Source of the DNA: Deltaproteobacteria bacterium
Lineage (GTDB): Bacteria; Myxococcota; Kuafuiibacteriia; Kuafuiibacteriales; Kuafuiibacteriaceae
Assembly: GCA_016703535.1 (NCBI GenBank)
Contig: JADJBV010000001.1
Location: forward strand, 4,268,001-4,332,000
Reading direction: 5' to 3'
DNA length: 64,000 nucleotides
This document shows positions 26,217 through 34,575 of the stretch, in pieces. How positions within the stretch are numbered: position 1 is the stretch's first letter; the number at the start of each line of letters is the position of its first letter. The position numbers and the translations under genes are program-made. The notes under the pieces are model-generated. The model ran no database searches, was not told the DNA's origin, and saw nothing but the letters and a program-made list of their open reading frames with translations.

Positions 26217-27803
26217 GTGGGACGTACGTTGCTCTTCACCGCGGTCTGCCTTTTGGTCTCCCTCGCCCCCGCGTACGCCGCGACCCCCTGTAGCGACGGC
26301 GGCAGCGTCCTCAAGGTTTTGGTCAAGGGCAAGACGCCCATCCGCCGGGGCCCAGGCCTCGCCTATCCGGTCTCGTCCTTCCTCGACGAGGGCAAGTGCA
26401 TGAAGGCCAGCGAGGTCTCCACCGATGGGGCCTGGGTCTTGGTGCAGGACTCGGGCAGCAAGACCTTCGGTTGGGTGCCCGTGAAGCAGCTCGATCCCGA
26501 GAGCCAGGCGGCCCTGGGCACCAAGGCTGAGCCCCCCGCCACCGGCCCAGTCGGCTCGGGCCAGACCCGCAGTTACATCAAGACTGCAAAAGCGACCAAG
26601 TTGTACCTGGCGCCCAAAAAAGGCGCGGAGGTCAAGAAGCCCCTCACCGAAGGCACCCAACTCTTGGCCCTGACCCTGACCCAAGACGGCAAGTGGGTGG
26701 AGGTCCGGGACGATCGCACCGACACCGGCTGGGTCCGGGTGGGGGCCGTCAAAGCCACGCCCGAGGTGTTGGCGGCCTTGCCGAGGAGCGACGGCGCCGA
26801 GCTCCGGACCGGCATGGGCGACACCAAGCCCGAACCCCCGGTCGTCGCCGGCAACGAAGTGAAGCCCGAGCCCAAGGTCGAAGCCAAGCCGGAGCCGAAG
26901 GTGGAGGCCAAAGCCGAGGCCAAGCCCGATGGAAAAGCGGAGACCAAGGCCAAAGTCGAGACCAAGTCCAAGGTCGAGGCCAAAGCGGGCAACAAGCCCG
27001 AGATCAAGGTGGCGCCGCCGCCGGCCGCGCCGGATCCGAGCCTCGATGACGACGACGATGACCTCGAGCCCGGCCAAGCGGTGATGGTCGCGCCTGCCCC
27101 CGTCCAACCCGCGATGGGCATCGAGGCCTATGTCGGCGCCGCCGCCTCCATCCCCCTGCTCTCCTTGGACAGCAATGGCGCGGCCGCGATCCGTCGCTAC
27201 AACGTCTCGGCCTTGGGGCTCGGCGCGGCGGTGGGGGCCGTTGTCCCGATGGGGCCCCTGTCGGCGCGACTCGGCTACAACTTCATCAAGCTGGGTGGCA
27301 TCTCGCCTCAAGGAGGTGCGGTCGCCATTGACGGCTCGATCCACGACGTGGTGGCAGCCATCGGGCTGCCGCTGCCGGTCGGCCCTGCTTTCATCGGCCC
27401 CGAGCTGGGCTACACGCTGGCGATCAACTCCTTGTTGCCCGCCATCCCCGGCACGGGCATCGCGACCTTCCTTTCCACCACCACCCACGCCGCCAACCTG
27501 GGGGCCACCGCCTACTACCCCCTCTCCTCGGAGCTGAGCCTGGACGGCCGAGCGGCGCTCGAGGTCGGCACCACCAGCGAAGGGCCCTTCGCCTTGGGCA
27601 ACAACGGCCTGTCCTTTGGGGCCCGACTCGGGGCCGGCGTCAGTTACCTGCTCTCCGACCCGATCGCCCTGGTGGCCCGTTGGGACCTGCGTTACCTGCG
27701 GACCTCCTACGACGGCCAAAGCCCGGCTGACCCGACGATCACGACCGCTTCTTTGACCCGCCTCGAAAACGCCTTTGCCCTGGGGCTCGCCTTCCGGCTC
27801 TGA
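26217..27803 (+). CDS. Secreted double-SH3b protein with KPE linker and beta-barrel domain
   Basis: The start is GTG at 26217, chosen because GAGGAGG lies 6 bases upstream and a signal peptide begins there (LLFTAVCLLVSLAPAYA). The 528-residue product has two bacterial SH3 domains: residues about 32-95 (TPIRRGPGLAYPV) and 118-180 (ATKLYLAPKKGAEV). A low-complexity linker of Lys-Pro-Glu and Ala-Lys repeats follows (about 205-275), then an Asp patch. From about 300 to the end is an outer-membrane beta-barrel-like domain with amphipathic strands and a terminal AFALGLAFRL. Linking peptidoglycan-type SH3b modules to a barrel suggests an envelope tether (inference). Confidence 0.75.
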   Translation: MGRTLLFTAVCLLVSLAPAYAATPCSDGGSVLKVLVKGKTPIRRGPGLAYPVSSFLDEGKCMKASEVSTDGAWVLVQDSGSKTFGWVPVKQLDPESQAALGTKAEPPATGPVGSGQTRSYIKTAKATKLYLAPKKGAEVKKPLTEGTQLLALTLTQDGKWVEVRDDRTDTGWVRVGAVKATPEVLAALPRSDGAELRTGMGDTKPEPPVVAGNEVKPEPKVEAKPEPKVEAKAEAKPDGKAETKAKVETKSKVEAKAGNKPEIKVAPPPAAPDPSLDDDDDDLEPGQAVMVAPAPVQPAMGIEAYVGAAASIPLLSLDSNGAAAIRRYNVSALGLGAAVGAVVPMGPLSARLGYNFIKLGGISPQGGAVAIDGSIHDVVAAIGLPLPVGPAFIGPELGYTLAINSLLPAIPGTGIATFLSTTTHAANLGATAYYPLSSELSLDGRAALEVGTTSEGPFALGNNGLSFGARLGAGVSYLLSDPIALVARWDLRYLRTSYDGQSPADPTITTASLTRLENAFALGLAFRL

Positions 27804-27811
27804 TTCGGCCC

Positions 27812-29428
27812 GTGACCCTGGGCCTCTTGTTCCTGATCTCGGGCTACCTGGCCCTGGTGGTGGCCGCCAACTTCGGTGACCTCTTGCGGTGGCTGATCCC
27901 GCGGCGGCTGGGCGGCTATCGGCAGCTGGTCGAGCCCGTCGATCCCCAACGCCCGCGGCGACTCGAGGCCCCCAAAAAAGTGGCGGTGTTGGGCGGGGGG
28001 CTGGCCGGCCTCGGCGCGGCGGCGATCTTGGGGGAGCGGGGCTACCAGGTCACCTTGTACGAAAAACGGGCCACCTTGGGCGGCAAGTTGACCTCCTTCC
28101 CGATCAAGGTCGGCGACGAAGAGGTCTCCATCAGCCACGGCTTTCACGCCTTCTTTCGCCACTACTACAACCTGAACCACTTCCTGGATCGGCTGGGCCT
28201 GCGCCAGAACTTTCGAGCGATCGAGGACTACGTGATCCTGGATCCCAGCGGCGAAGCGCTGCGCTTCGGCGAGCTGGAGCGCACGCCGGTGCTCAACCTC
28301 TTGGCGATGGCCCAAAAGGGCTTCTTCCGCTGGCAGGACATCTTGTTCGGCCCGGCCAAAGACCACCTGGGCGTCTTCCTCGAGTACGATCCGGAGCGGA
28401 CCTTTCGGGAGTTGGATCACCTCTCCTTCGCCGACTTCGCCAAGGTCGCGGCCCTGCCGCCCCGGCTGAAGTTGGCCTTCAACACCTTCTCTCGGGCCTT
28501 CTTCGCCGATGAACACCTCTTGTCCTTGGCCGAGCTGGTGAAGTGTTTTCACTTCTACTACCTGGGTCACGACGGCGGCTTGGTCTACGACTACCCAACC
28601 CAAGACTACGAGGTCGGCTTCTTGACGCCGCTGCGCCGCCACCTGGAGCACCACGGCGTGCAGCTCCGCTTGGGCCGGGCGGTCGGCAAGTTGGGCAAGA
28701 CCACGGACGGATTTATGGTCGACGGCGAACGCTACGACCAAGTGGTGGTGGCGACCGACGTGGTGGGGGCCCGCGCGATCTTGGAGTCGGCGCCGGGCCT
28801 GGAGCCGCTCCACGACACCTTCCGTTCGCTGCGCCCCGGGCAACGTTATGCGGTGTGGCGGCTTTGGCTCGATCGAGACGTCCGGGCGGACCTGCCGGTC
28901 TTCGTGATCACCGATCGGCTGGTGATGTTGGACGCAGTCGCCATCTATCACCGCTTGGAGGACGAGTCCCGGGCTTGGGTGGACCGGCATGGCGGCGCGA
29001 TCTTGGAGCTGCACTGTTACGCGGTGCCCGATCGCATCGCGGACGAAGCGGCGATCCGGCATCAACTCCTCGCGGAGATGGCCACCTTTTTCCCGGAGCT
29101 CAAGCAGGCCCACCTGCTGCACGAACACCTGGAGGTCCGGCGCGACTTCACCGCCTTCCACGTGGGTCTGAACGAACGCCGGCCGGGGACCCAGTCGGGG
29201 GTGCCGGGCCTCCACTTCGCCGGGGACTGGGTGAAGTTGCCCTTCCCCGCCATGTTGATGGAGGCGGCCTTCGCCAGCGGGGTGGTCGCCGCCAATCAGA
29301 TCCTCTCGCAAGACAACTTGCAAAAGGAGCCGCTCTACACCGTACCTCGTCGGGGCCTCTTGGCCGATCTGCCTCGGAACGAACGAGCGCGACGGGAGCT
29401 CTCCCAAGCGGGGCGGCGGACCGCATGA
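27812..29428 (+). CDS. Membrane-anchored FAD-dependent desaturase-like oxidoreductase
   Basis: The 538-residue protein has an N-terminal hydrophobic anchor (residues 2-20). A dinucleotide-binding motif follows (VAVLGGGLAGLGAAAILGER, then TLYEKRATLGGK), and near residue 470 the C-terminal FAD motif GLHFAGDWVKLPFPAMLMEA. These match the plant-type phytoene/zeta-carotene desaturase and HpnE group of amine oxidoreductases. The substrate is unknown; no carotenoid genes are in the window. The start is GTG at 27812, 8 bp after the SH3 gene. It overlaps the DUF4056-like gene by 4 bp (ATGA), so the two probably act together. A near copy of the palindrome (29307-29322) encodes SQDNLQ. Confidence 0.8.
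   Translation: MTLGLLFLISGYLALVVAANFGDLLRWLIPRRLGGYRQLVEPVDPQRPRRLEAPKKVAVLGGGLAGLGAAAILGERGYQVTLYEKRATLGGKLTSFPIKVGDEEVSISHGFHAFFRHYYNLNHFLDRLGLRQNFRAIEDYVILDPSGEALRFGELERTPVLNLLAMAQKGFFRWQDILFGPAKDHLGVFLEYDPERTFRELDHLSFADFAKVAALPPRLKLAFNTFSRAFFADEHLLSLAELVKCFHFYYLGHDGGLVYDYPTQDYEVGFLTPLRRHLEHHGVQLRLGRAVGKLGKTTDGFMVDGERYDQVVVATDVVGARAILESAPGLEPLHDTFRSLRPGQRYAVWRLWLDRDVRADLPVFVITDRLVMLDAVAIYHRLEDESRAWVDRHGGAILELHCYAVPDRIADEAAIRHQLLAEMATFFPELKQAHLLHEHLEVRRDFTAFHVGLNERRPGTQSGVPGLHFAGDWVKLPFPAMLMEAAFASGVVAANQILSQDNLQKEPLYTVPRRGLLADLPRNERARRELSQAGRRTA
29307..29322. repeat. Near copy of recurrent palindrome
   Basis: CGCAAGACAACTTGCA; one mismatch at the outer left base. Near the 3' end of the FAD oxidoreductase gene. 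Confidence 0.75.
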
Positions 29429-31332
29429 TCCTCGGGTGGTGGTTGGGGCTCTACGCCTTGTCCTCAGATCCGAGCGCGGCTGAGTCACCACCCCCACCGC
29501 TGCGCCCCTGCTGCGCCTTCGGGCGAGATCTTTCGGTGGCGCTGGGTCCGCTGCGGGCGCCGATCGCCTTGGACAACGTGGTCGACGTTGCTGGCCTGGG
29601 CCCCAGCCACACGCGCCATGGGTCCCCGTTCGAAGAACACAACGGCCTGCTCTACACCTGCCGGGGCGGCTTCATCGACACCGGACACCTGCGGGCTTCG
29701 GCCGACTGGACCTTCTGGTTGGCCAGGGCCCTTCACCAAGATCGGCTGGCCATCGAGTTACCGCCGGCCTCGGGGGCGCTGCGGCTGACCCTCCACCCCA
29801 CACCCCACGATGGCGATCCGCGGATCTTGCGCCGGAGGATCGCCGCCCGGGTCGCCTACGAGTTGGCGCTTTGGCACGAGGTCCTCTCCTTCTACGCGCC
29901 GACCCAGTTCGAGGCCTTCGGAGAGGCGTTTTCGACCTTTTCGCCCGAAGATCTTTACTCCGACGCCCTGGGGGCCTTGTTGGCGGCCCAGGTCTTGGCG
30001 GGGACCAGCAGCACCACCTTCGACGAGACCTTACGATCGACCTTGGCCCAGCTCGGGGCAGTGCCTCGGCCCGCCACAAAAGCGGCGATCGACGCGGTCG
30101 CCGGGTTGTTTTGGGATCCCCGGGCCACCGTCCCCGACGGCGCTCTCCTCTTGCGGCACCACCTGGGCGGCGAGTCCCTCTCACCGTGGCGGCTCGTCGA
30201 CGGGGCGGTCGCCGGGTGTGCGCCGGCGGGCCCCATCACCGTGGAGTTGCCGAGCCAAACCGAAAGTGGCGCGCCCCTCGCCGATCGGTACGTGCTGGAG
30301 CTTTTGGTCCCTGAAGTCCTGGTGAGCCGATGGGGGAAGCAGTTGACCCAAGCCGATCTGCCGCGGCTGGTGGCTGAGGTCGGCCGAGCCCTGGAGGCCC
30401 AAAAGGGCAAGGAGGCCCTCCGTTGGCCCCCCGACGATCGCATCTTCGATCCACCGAATGCAGGACAACTTGCACTTCAACCCGAACCACCTCGTCGCGC
30501 TTCGGACCTCGAGGCGATCCGGCTCTTACCCTTGGAGTTGTTCGGGGCCTTCGACCTGGCCCACAACCAAGGTCGCCCGGGCGCCGGCCTGCGGGTGACC
30601 GGCGGGGCCCTGGAGAGCCGCGGCGGGGACCTGGCCTTCATGCGCATGACCTTGGCCCACCTCGGGGATCCTTCGGGTTTGGTGGTGCACCTGGTCGGCC
30701 TCGAGTCTCGGGCCCTTTGGTTTGGCGAGGCCCGAGGGGAAGGTGAAGTGGTGGCGCCGATCGCCGCCTTGTTCCGGGACGTCGCGGAAGGTGCGGTGTT
30801 TGGGGTGGGCGGGAAGTTGTTCCAGCTCCAGCTCGACACCGCCAGCGGCCGCCGGGTCATCCGCCCCCTGGAGGCCAACCTCAGCCTCAACCTGCTGGGG
30901 AATGGGCTCGAGGAGAGTTATCTCTTCCGCCAATTGGTGCTGTCGACCGGGCTCTCCATCGACGACCACAAGCCGGCCCAGGGGCCCTCCGACACCTCCC
31001 TGCGAGGCCAGCTGTTGTTGTTCGGGACGCTGCGTTCCCGGGACCTTGGCTTTGAGCTCTCTGGGTTTTTGGGGCTGCGCCAAGATCTATTCGAAGGTGC
31101 GGATCGCAACCTAGAGGGGGGCCTGCGGTTGGGGCGGCGCTTTTTGGTGCGGGGCGACGGTGAGGTGTTGGAGGCGATGTTCGGCCTGTTCGTGGAAGGC
31201 GCCTACCAACGCTGGGGCGAACCCAACGCCCAGCTCGCCGACTGGGTCCTGGCCTTGGGCAGCCGCAACGCCAAAGAGAGCGCCCACCTTTCGGTGGTGC
31301 TCACCTTCAGCGATGAACGTCTGGGTTTTTGA
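29425..31332 (+). CDS. DUF4056-like protein with C-terminal barrel-like region
   Basis: The 635-residue protein starts with a weak signal peptide. Residues about 25-230 match the DUF4056 pattern: PCCAFG, LDNVVD, HNGLLYTCRGGFIDTGHLR and ADWTFWLA. That family has no firmly known role. After a Pro-rich joint, residues about 370-635 are rich in alternating hydrophobic strands (LFQLQLDTASGRRVIRPLEA and on) ending in LSVVLTFSDERLGF, which resembles an outer-membrane barrel. It is coupled to the FAD oxidoreductase upstream. It contains a palindrome variant (30459-30474). Confidence 0.72.
   Translation: MILGWWLGLYALSSDPSAAESPPPPLRPCCAFGRDLSVALGPLRAPIALDNVVDVAGLGPSHTRHGSPFEEHNGLLYTCRGGFIDTGHLRASADWTFWLARALHQDRLAIELPPASGALRLTLHPTPHDGDPRILRRRIAARVAYELALWHEVLSFYAPTQFEAFGEAFSTFSPEDLYSDALGALLAAQVLAGTSSTTFDETLRSTLAQLGAVPRPATKAAIDAVAGLFWDPRATVPDGALLLRHHLGGESLSPWRLVDGAVAGCAPAGPITVELPSQTESGAPLADRYVLELLVPEVLVSRWGKQLTQADLPRLVAEVGRALEAQKGKEALRWPPDDRIFDPPNAGQLALQPEPPRRASDLEAIRLLPLELFGAFDLAHNQGRPGAGLRVTGGALESRGGDLAFMRMTLAHLGDPSGLVVHLVGLESRALWFGEARGEGEVVAPIAALFRDVAEGAVFGVGGKLFQLQLDTASGRRVIRPLEANLSLNLLGNGLEESYLFRQLVLSTGLSIDDHKPAQGPSDTSLRGQLLLFGTLRSRDLGFELSGFLGLRQDLFEGADRNLEGGLRLGRRFLVRGDGEVLEAMFGLFVEGAYQRWGEPNAQLADWVLALGSRNAKESAHLSVVLTFSDERLGF
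30459..30474. repeat. Near copy of recurrent palindrome
   Basis: TGCAGGACAACTTGCA; one mismatch in the left arm. In the linker of the DUF4056-like gene. Confidence 0.72.
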
Positions 31333-31338
31333 GGGGCG

Positions 31339-31590
31339 TCAGGCCTCGGCGACCTTGGCGGCGCAGCCAGGCTTTTCGCAGCCGCTGGGGCTGCAGGCCT
31401 CTCCGCCGGTGGTCTTTTTGGCGCCGTAACCGTCGGCGTACCAACCGCCGCCCTTCAGCGCGAAGGACACTTGAGCGATCTTGCGGACCGCCTTGGCGCC
31501 GCAGGCGTGTTGCTCGAGCGGCGCGTCCCGCATGGATTGGACGGCCTCAAAGGGGCCGCACTTTTCGCATTCGTAGTCGTAGCGTGGCAT
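31339..31590 (-). CDS. FmdB-family zinc-ribbon protein with altered second knuckle
   Basis: The 83-residue protein begins MPRYDYECEKCG, the classic start of FmdB-type putative regulators, and keeps the VSFALKGGGWYADGY motif. The first CxxC is present, but the second knuckle, usually CPECG, reads HACGA with one Cys. The tail has three extra Cys in a CxxxxCxxxxC pattern that may complete the metal site. The ATG at 31590 is set by homology; the frame is open to 31716. It lies 6 bp from the convergent DUF4056-like gene and downstream of a CBS protein gene. Confidence 0.8.
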   Translation of the reverse strand: MPRYDYECEKCGPFEAVQSMRDAPLEQHACGAKAVRKIAQVSFALKGGGWYADGYGAKKTTGGEACSPSGCEKPGCAAKVAEA

Positions 31591-31633
31591 GTGGTCGTCT
31601 CCGCCGGCGAAACTAAGCCGGCGGCCCGGAGCG

Positions 31634-32026
31634 TCAAGCGCCAATCGGCGCCAAAACCTCGGCCAACACCCGGCAAGCGTCGGTGCTCGTGAAGATCCCG
31701 ATGGGGCGTACCCCATCTACGACGATCGCCGAACCCACGTGGAGCCGGGCCATGTCGGCCGCGACCTGCCGAAGCGGGGTGCCCCGAGGCACGGCCAAGA
31801 TGTCTTTGCTCATCGCACTTTGGACCTCGGTGTCCTCGGGATCGAGCTCGTTGAGCGCCTCCATCACGTAGAGATCGCCGAGGCTGATCAGGCCGACCAG
31901 GGCCCCGTCTTCCACCACGGGCAGGTGGCGGCATGAATTGGCGGTCATGGTCTCCCGGGCCGCCGCCAGCGAGTCGCTGGGGCGCACGGTGAACAAGACC
32001 TGGCTCATGCGATCCTCGATCTTCAT
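31634..32026 (-). CDS. Tandem CBS-domain protein
   Basis: The 130-residue protein consists of two CBS motifs and nothing else: MSQVLFTVRPSDSLAAARE to LVGLISLGDLYVM, and MSKDILAVPRGTPLRQVAAD to PIGIFTSTDACRVL. Free-standing CBS pairs bind adenosine nucleotides and act as energy sensors. It is divergent from another CBS pair at 32169, separated by 142 bp with two inverted repeats, which suggests shared regulation. A partner enzyme or channel is not evident. Confidence 0.88.
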   Translation of the reverse strand: MKIEDRMSQVLFTVRPSDSLAAARETMTANSCRHLPVVEDGALVGLISLGDLYVMEALNELDPEDTEVQSAMSKDILAVPRGTPLRQVAADMARLHVGSAIVVDGVRPIGIFTSTDACRVLAEVLAPIGA

Positions 32027-32168
32027 GTTTCACCCTTTACCACTCGGGGCGCCCGAGTGCCGAGGGGATCGAGCGCTACCCCGCGGTAAGGCGTGAGCCT
32101 CCTCGGTAACTTGGACCTGGGCCTCCCCTGAGGCCGGGCCTGGTCGTGCCTTTGCACGATCGACGGGC
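32027..32168. promoter_or_regulatory. Divergent CBS intergenic region with two hairpins
   Basis: A perfect 8-bp inverted repeat with a 3-base loop (CACTCGGG-GCG-CCCGAGTG, 32041-32059) lies 15 bp upstream of the minus-strand gene. A 6-bp repeat (TCGTGC-N4-GCACGA, 32144-32159) sits 9 bp before the plus-strand ATG. Either could be an operator; the second could also fold over the ribosome site of the gene at 32169. Confidence 0.35.
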
Positions 32169-32555
32169 ATGGCGACCACGATCGAAAAGTTGATGACCCC
32201 CTCTCCCCACTCGATCGGGCCCGGACAGACGATCGCCGTGGCGTTGAAGTTGATGCGCACCCACGGCGTCCGGCACCTGCCGGTCCTCGATGGCGGGAAC
32301 ATCATCGGCCTGGTCAGTGAGCGGGAGTTGGAGCTGGTCGCGACCTTGGGCGCCACCAACCCCGAACGCGCTCCGGTGGAGCAGGCGATGATCCCGGATC
32401 CCTACTGGGCCGAGGTCGACACGCCGGTGGCCGAGGTCGCAGCCAAGATGGCGGAGCGCAAGTTGGGATCGGCGGTCATCACCCGGGGTGGGAAGTTGGC
32501 GGGGGTGTTCACGACCACCGATGCTTTGCGGGCGTTGGCGGAGTTGGCGCGTTAG
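32169..32555 (+). CDS. Tandem CBS-domain protein
   Basis: The 128-residue protein has two CBS motifs: KLMTPSPHSIGPGQTIAVAL to IIGLVSERELELVA, and IPDPYWAEVDTPVAEVAAK to LAGVFTTTDALRAL. It has the same stand-alone layout as the divergent neighbour at 31634 but only moderate similarity, so they are not a recent duplication. A role in nucleotide sensing is inferred from the family. The repeat-rich non-coding block begins 11 bp after its stop. Confidence 0.88.
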   Translation: MATTIEKLMTPSPHSIGPGQTIAVALKLMRTHGVRHLPVLDGGNIIGLVSERELELVATLGATNPERAPVEQAMIPDPYWAEVDTPVAEVAAKMAERKLGSAVITRGGKLAGVFTTTDALRALAELAR

Positions 32556-32566
32556 CATTTTTTGCG

Positions 32567-32739
32567 CAGGCTGGGTTGCGCAGGCTGGGTTGCGTGATGT
32601 GGGTTGCGGGGCGTGGGTTGCGGGGCGTGGGTTGCGGGGCGTGGGTTGCGGGGCGTGGGTTGCGGGGCGTGGGTTGCGGGGCGTGGGTTGCGGGGCGTGG
32701 GTTGCGGGGCGTGGGTTGCGGGGCGTGGGTTGCGGGGGC
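32567..32739. repeat. 14-bp tandem repeat array
   Basis: About twelve head-to-tail units of 14 bp. Ten near-identical units (TGGGTTGCGGGGCG) run from 32600 to 32739; degenerate units (CAGGCTGGGTTGCG) precede them from 32567. The unit length is not a multiple of three, so the short frames here are by-products. The array lies between a CBS gene and an inverted repeat. Confidence 0.93.
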
Positions 32740-32747
32740 TGAGGTGC

Positions 32748-32876
32748 GCTTCGGCTTTCGGCGGGGGGACCCTCTCCCTCGCGAACAGAGGGGCCCGTCC
32801 TGGGCCCCCTGTGGCCCCGACCCTCCTGCCCCAGACTGTTCGCTACGGGAGAGGGTCCCCCCGCCTACGCCGAAGC
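32748..32876. repeat. Nested inverted repeat, MITE/REP-like
   Basis: Two 41-base arms (32748-32788 and 32836-32876) pair along nearly their whole length, with a perfect 19-bp core (GGCGGGGGGACCCTCTCCC) and two small bulged mismatches. The 47-base centre holds its own hairpin (AGGGGCCC with GGGCCCCCT, 32789-32810). It encodes no protein. The shape is that of a miniature inverted-repeat element or long REP; no second copy was seen in this window and no target duplication was identified. Confidence 0.8.
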
Positions 32877-32894
32877 TGCGAGCGTGGGAGGTGG

Positions 32895-33066
32895 GGGGCT
32901 GAGGCGCGGGGCTGAGGCGCGGGGCTGAGGCGCGGGGCTGAGGCGCGGGGGCCGAGGCGCGGGGCGGAGGCGCGGGGCCCGAGGCGCGGGGCGGTGGTGC
33001 GGGGCCCTAGGCGCGGAGCTGAGGCTCGGCGTGGAGGCTCGGCGTGGAGGCTCGGCGTGGAGGACG
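32895..33066. repeat. 13-14-bp degenerate tandem repeat array
   Basis: About thirteen units. They begin as GGGGCTGAGGCGC (four close copies), drift through GGGGCCGAGGCGC-type units, and end as GGCGTGGAGGCTC. The gradual change along the array suggests an older expansion than the 14-bp array at 32567. It ends about 50 bp from the 3' end of the sugar dehydrogenase gene. Confidence 0.88.
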
Positions 33067-33115
33067 TGGCGTGGGTTGTGGTCGCGAGCGGCTTGGGGCC
33101 GGGGCGGTGGGGAGC

Positions 33116-34393
<1,278 letters not shown>

Positions 34394-34575
34394 AAACGCC
34401 TCCTTCTTTTGGCGGGGGGAGCATCCGGTGGGTCCCCCCCGGCGTCAATCCAGGGGGCCCTCCTCACCCACCAGGCCCAGACTTCCAATACTTTCATGCA
34501 CCTACGAACCGCCTGAGGGCAGGTTCCACCGGCGGGCCGCTGCCCCCCCGGCCAAGGTCCTGGTACCCTGCGGCC

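Noticed and set aside
26190..27719. Minus-strand frame rich in LGLG repeats opposite the SH3-barrel gene
   Set aside because: It mirrors the KPE/AKA linker codons; the plus frame has signal peptide, SH3b domains and a strong ribosome site.
32488..32915. Short Gly/Val/Trp-rich open frames (RGVGCGAWVAG repeats) in the tandem array
   Set aside because: They exist in all three frames because the unit is 14 bp and has no stop; no ribosome site or natural composition supports them.
32567..33066. Possible CRISPR array
   Set aside because: Units of 13-14 bp follow head to tail without unique spacers, and no cas gene is present.
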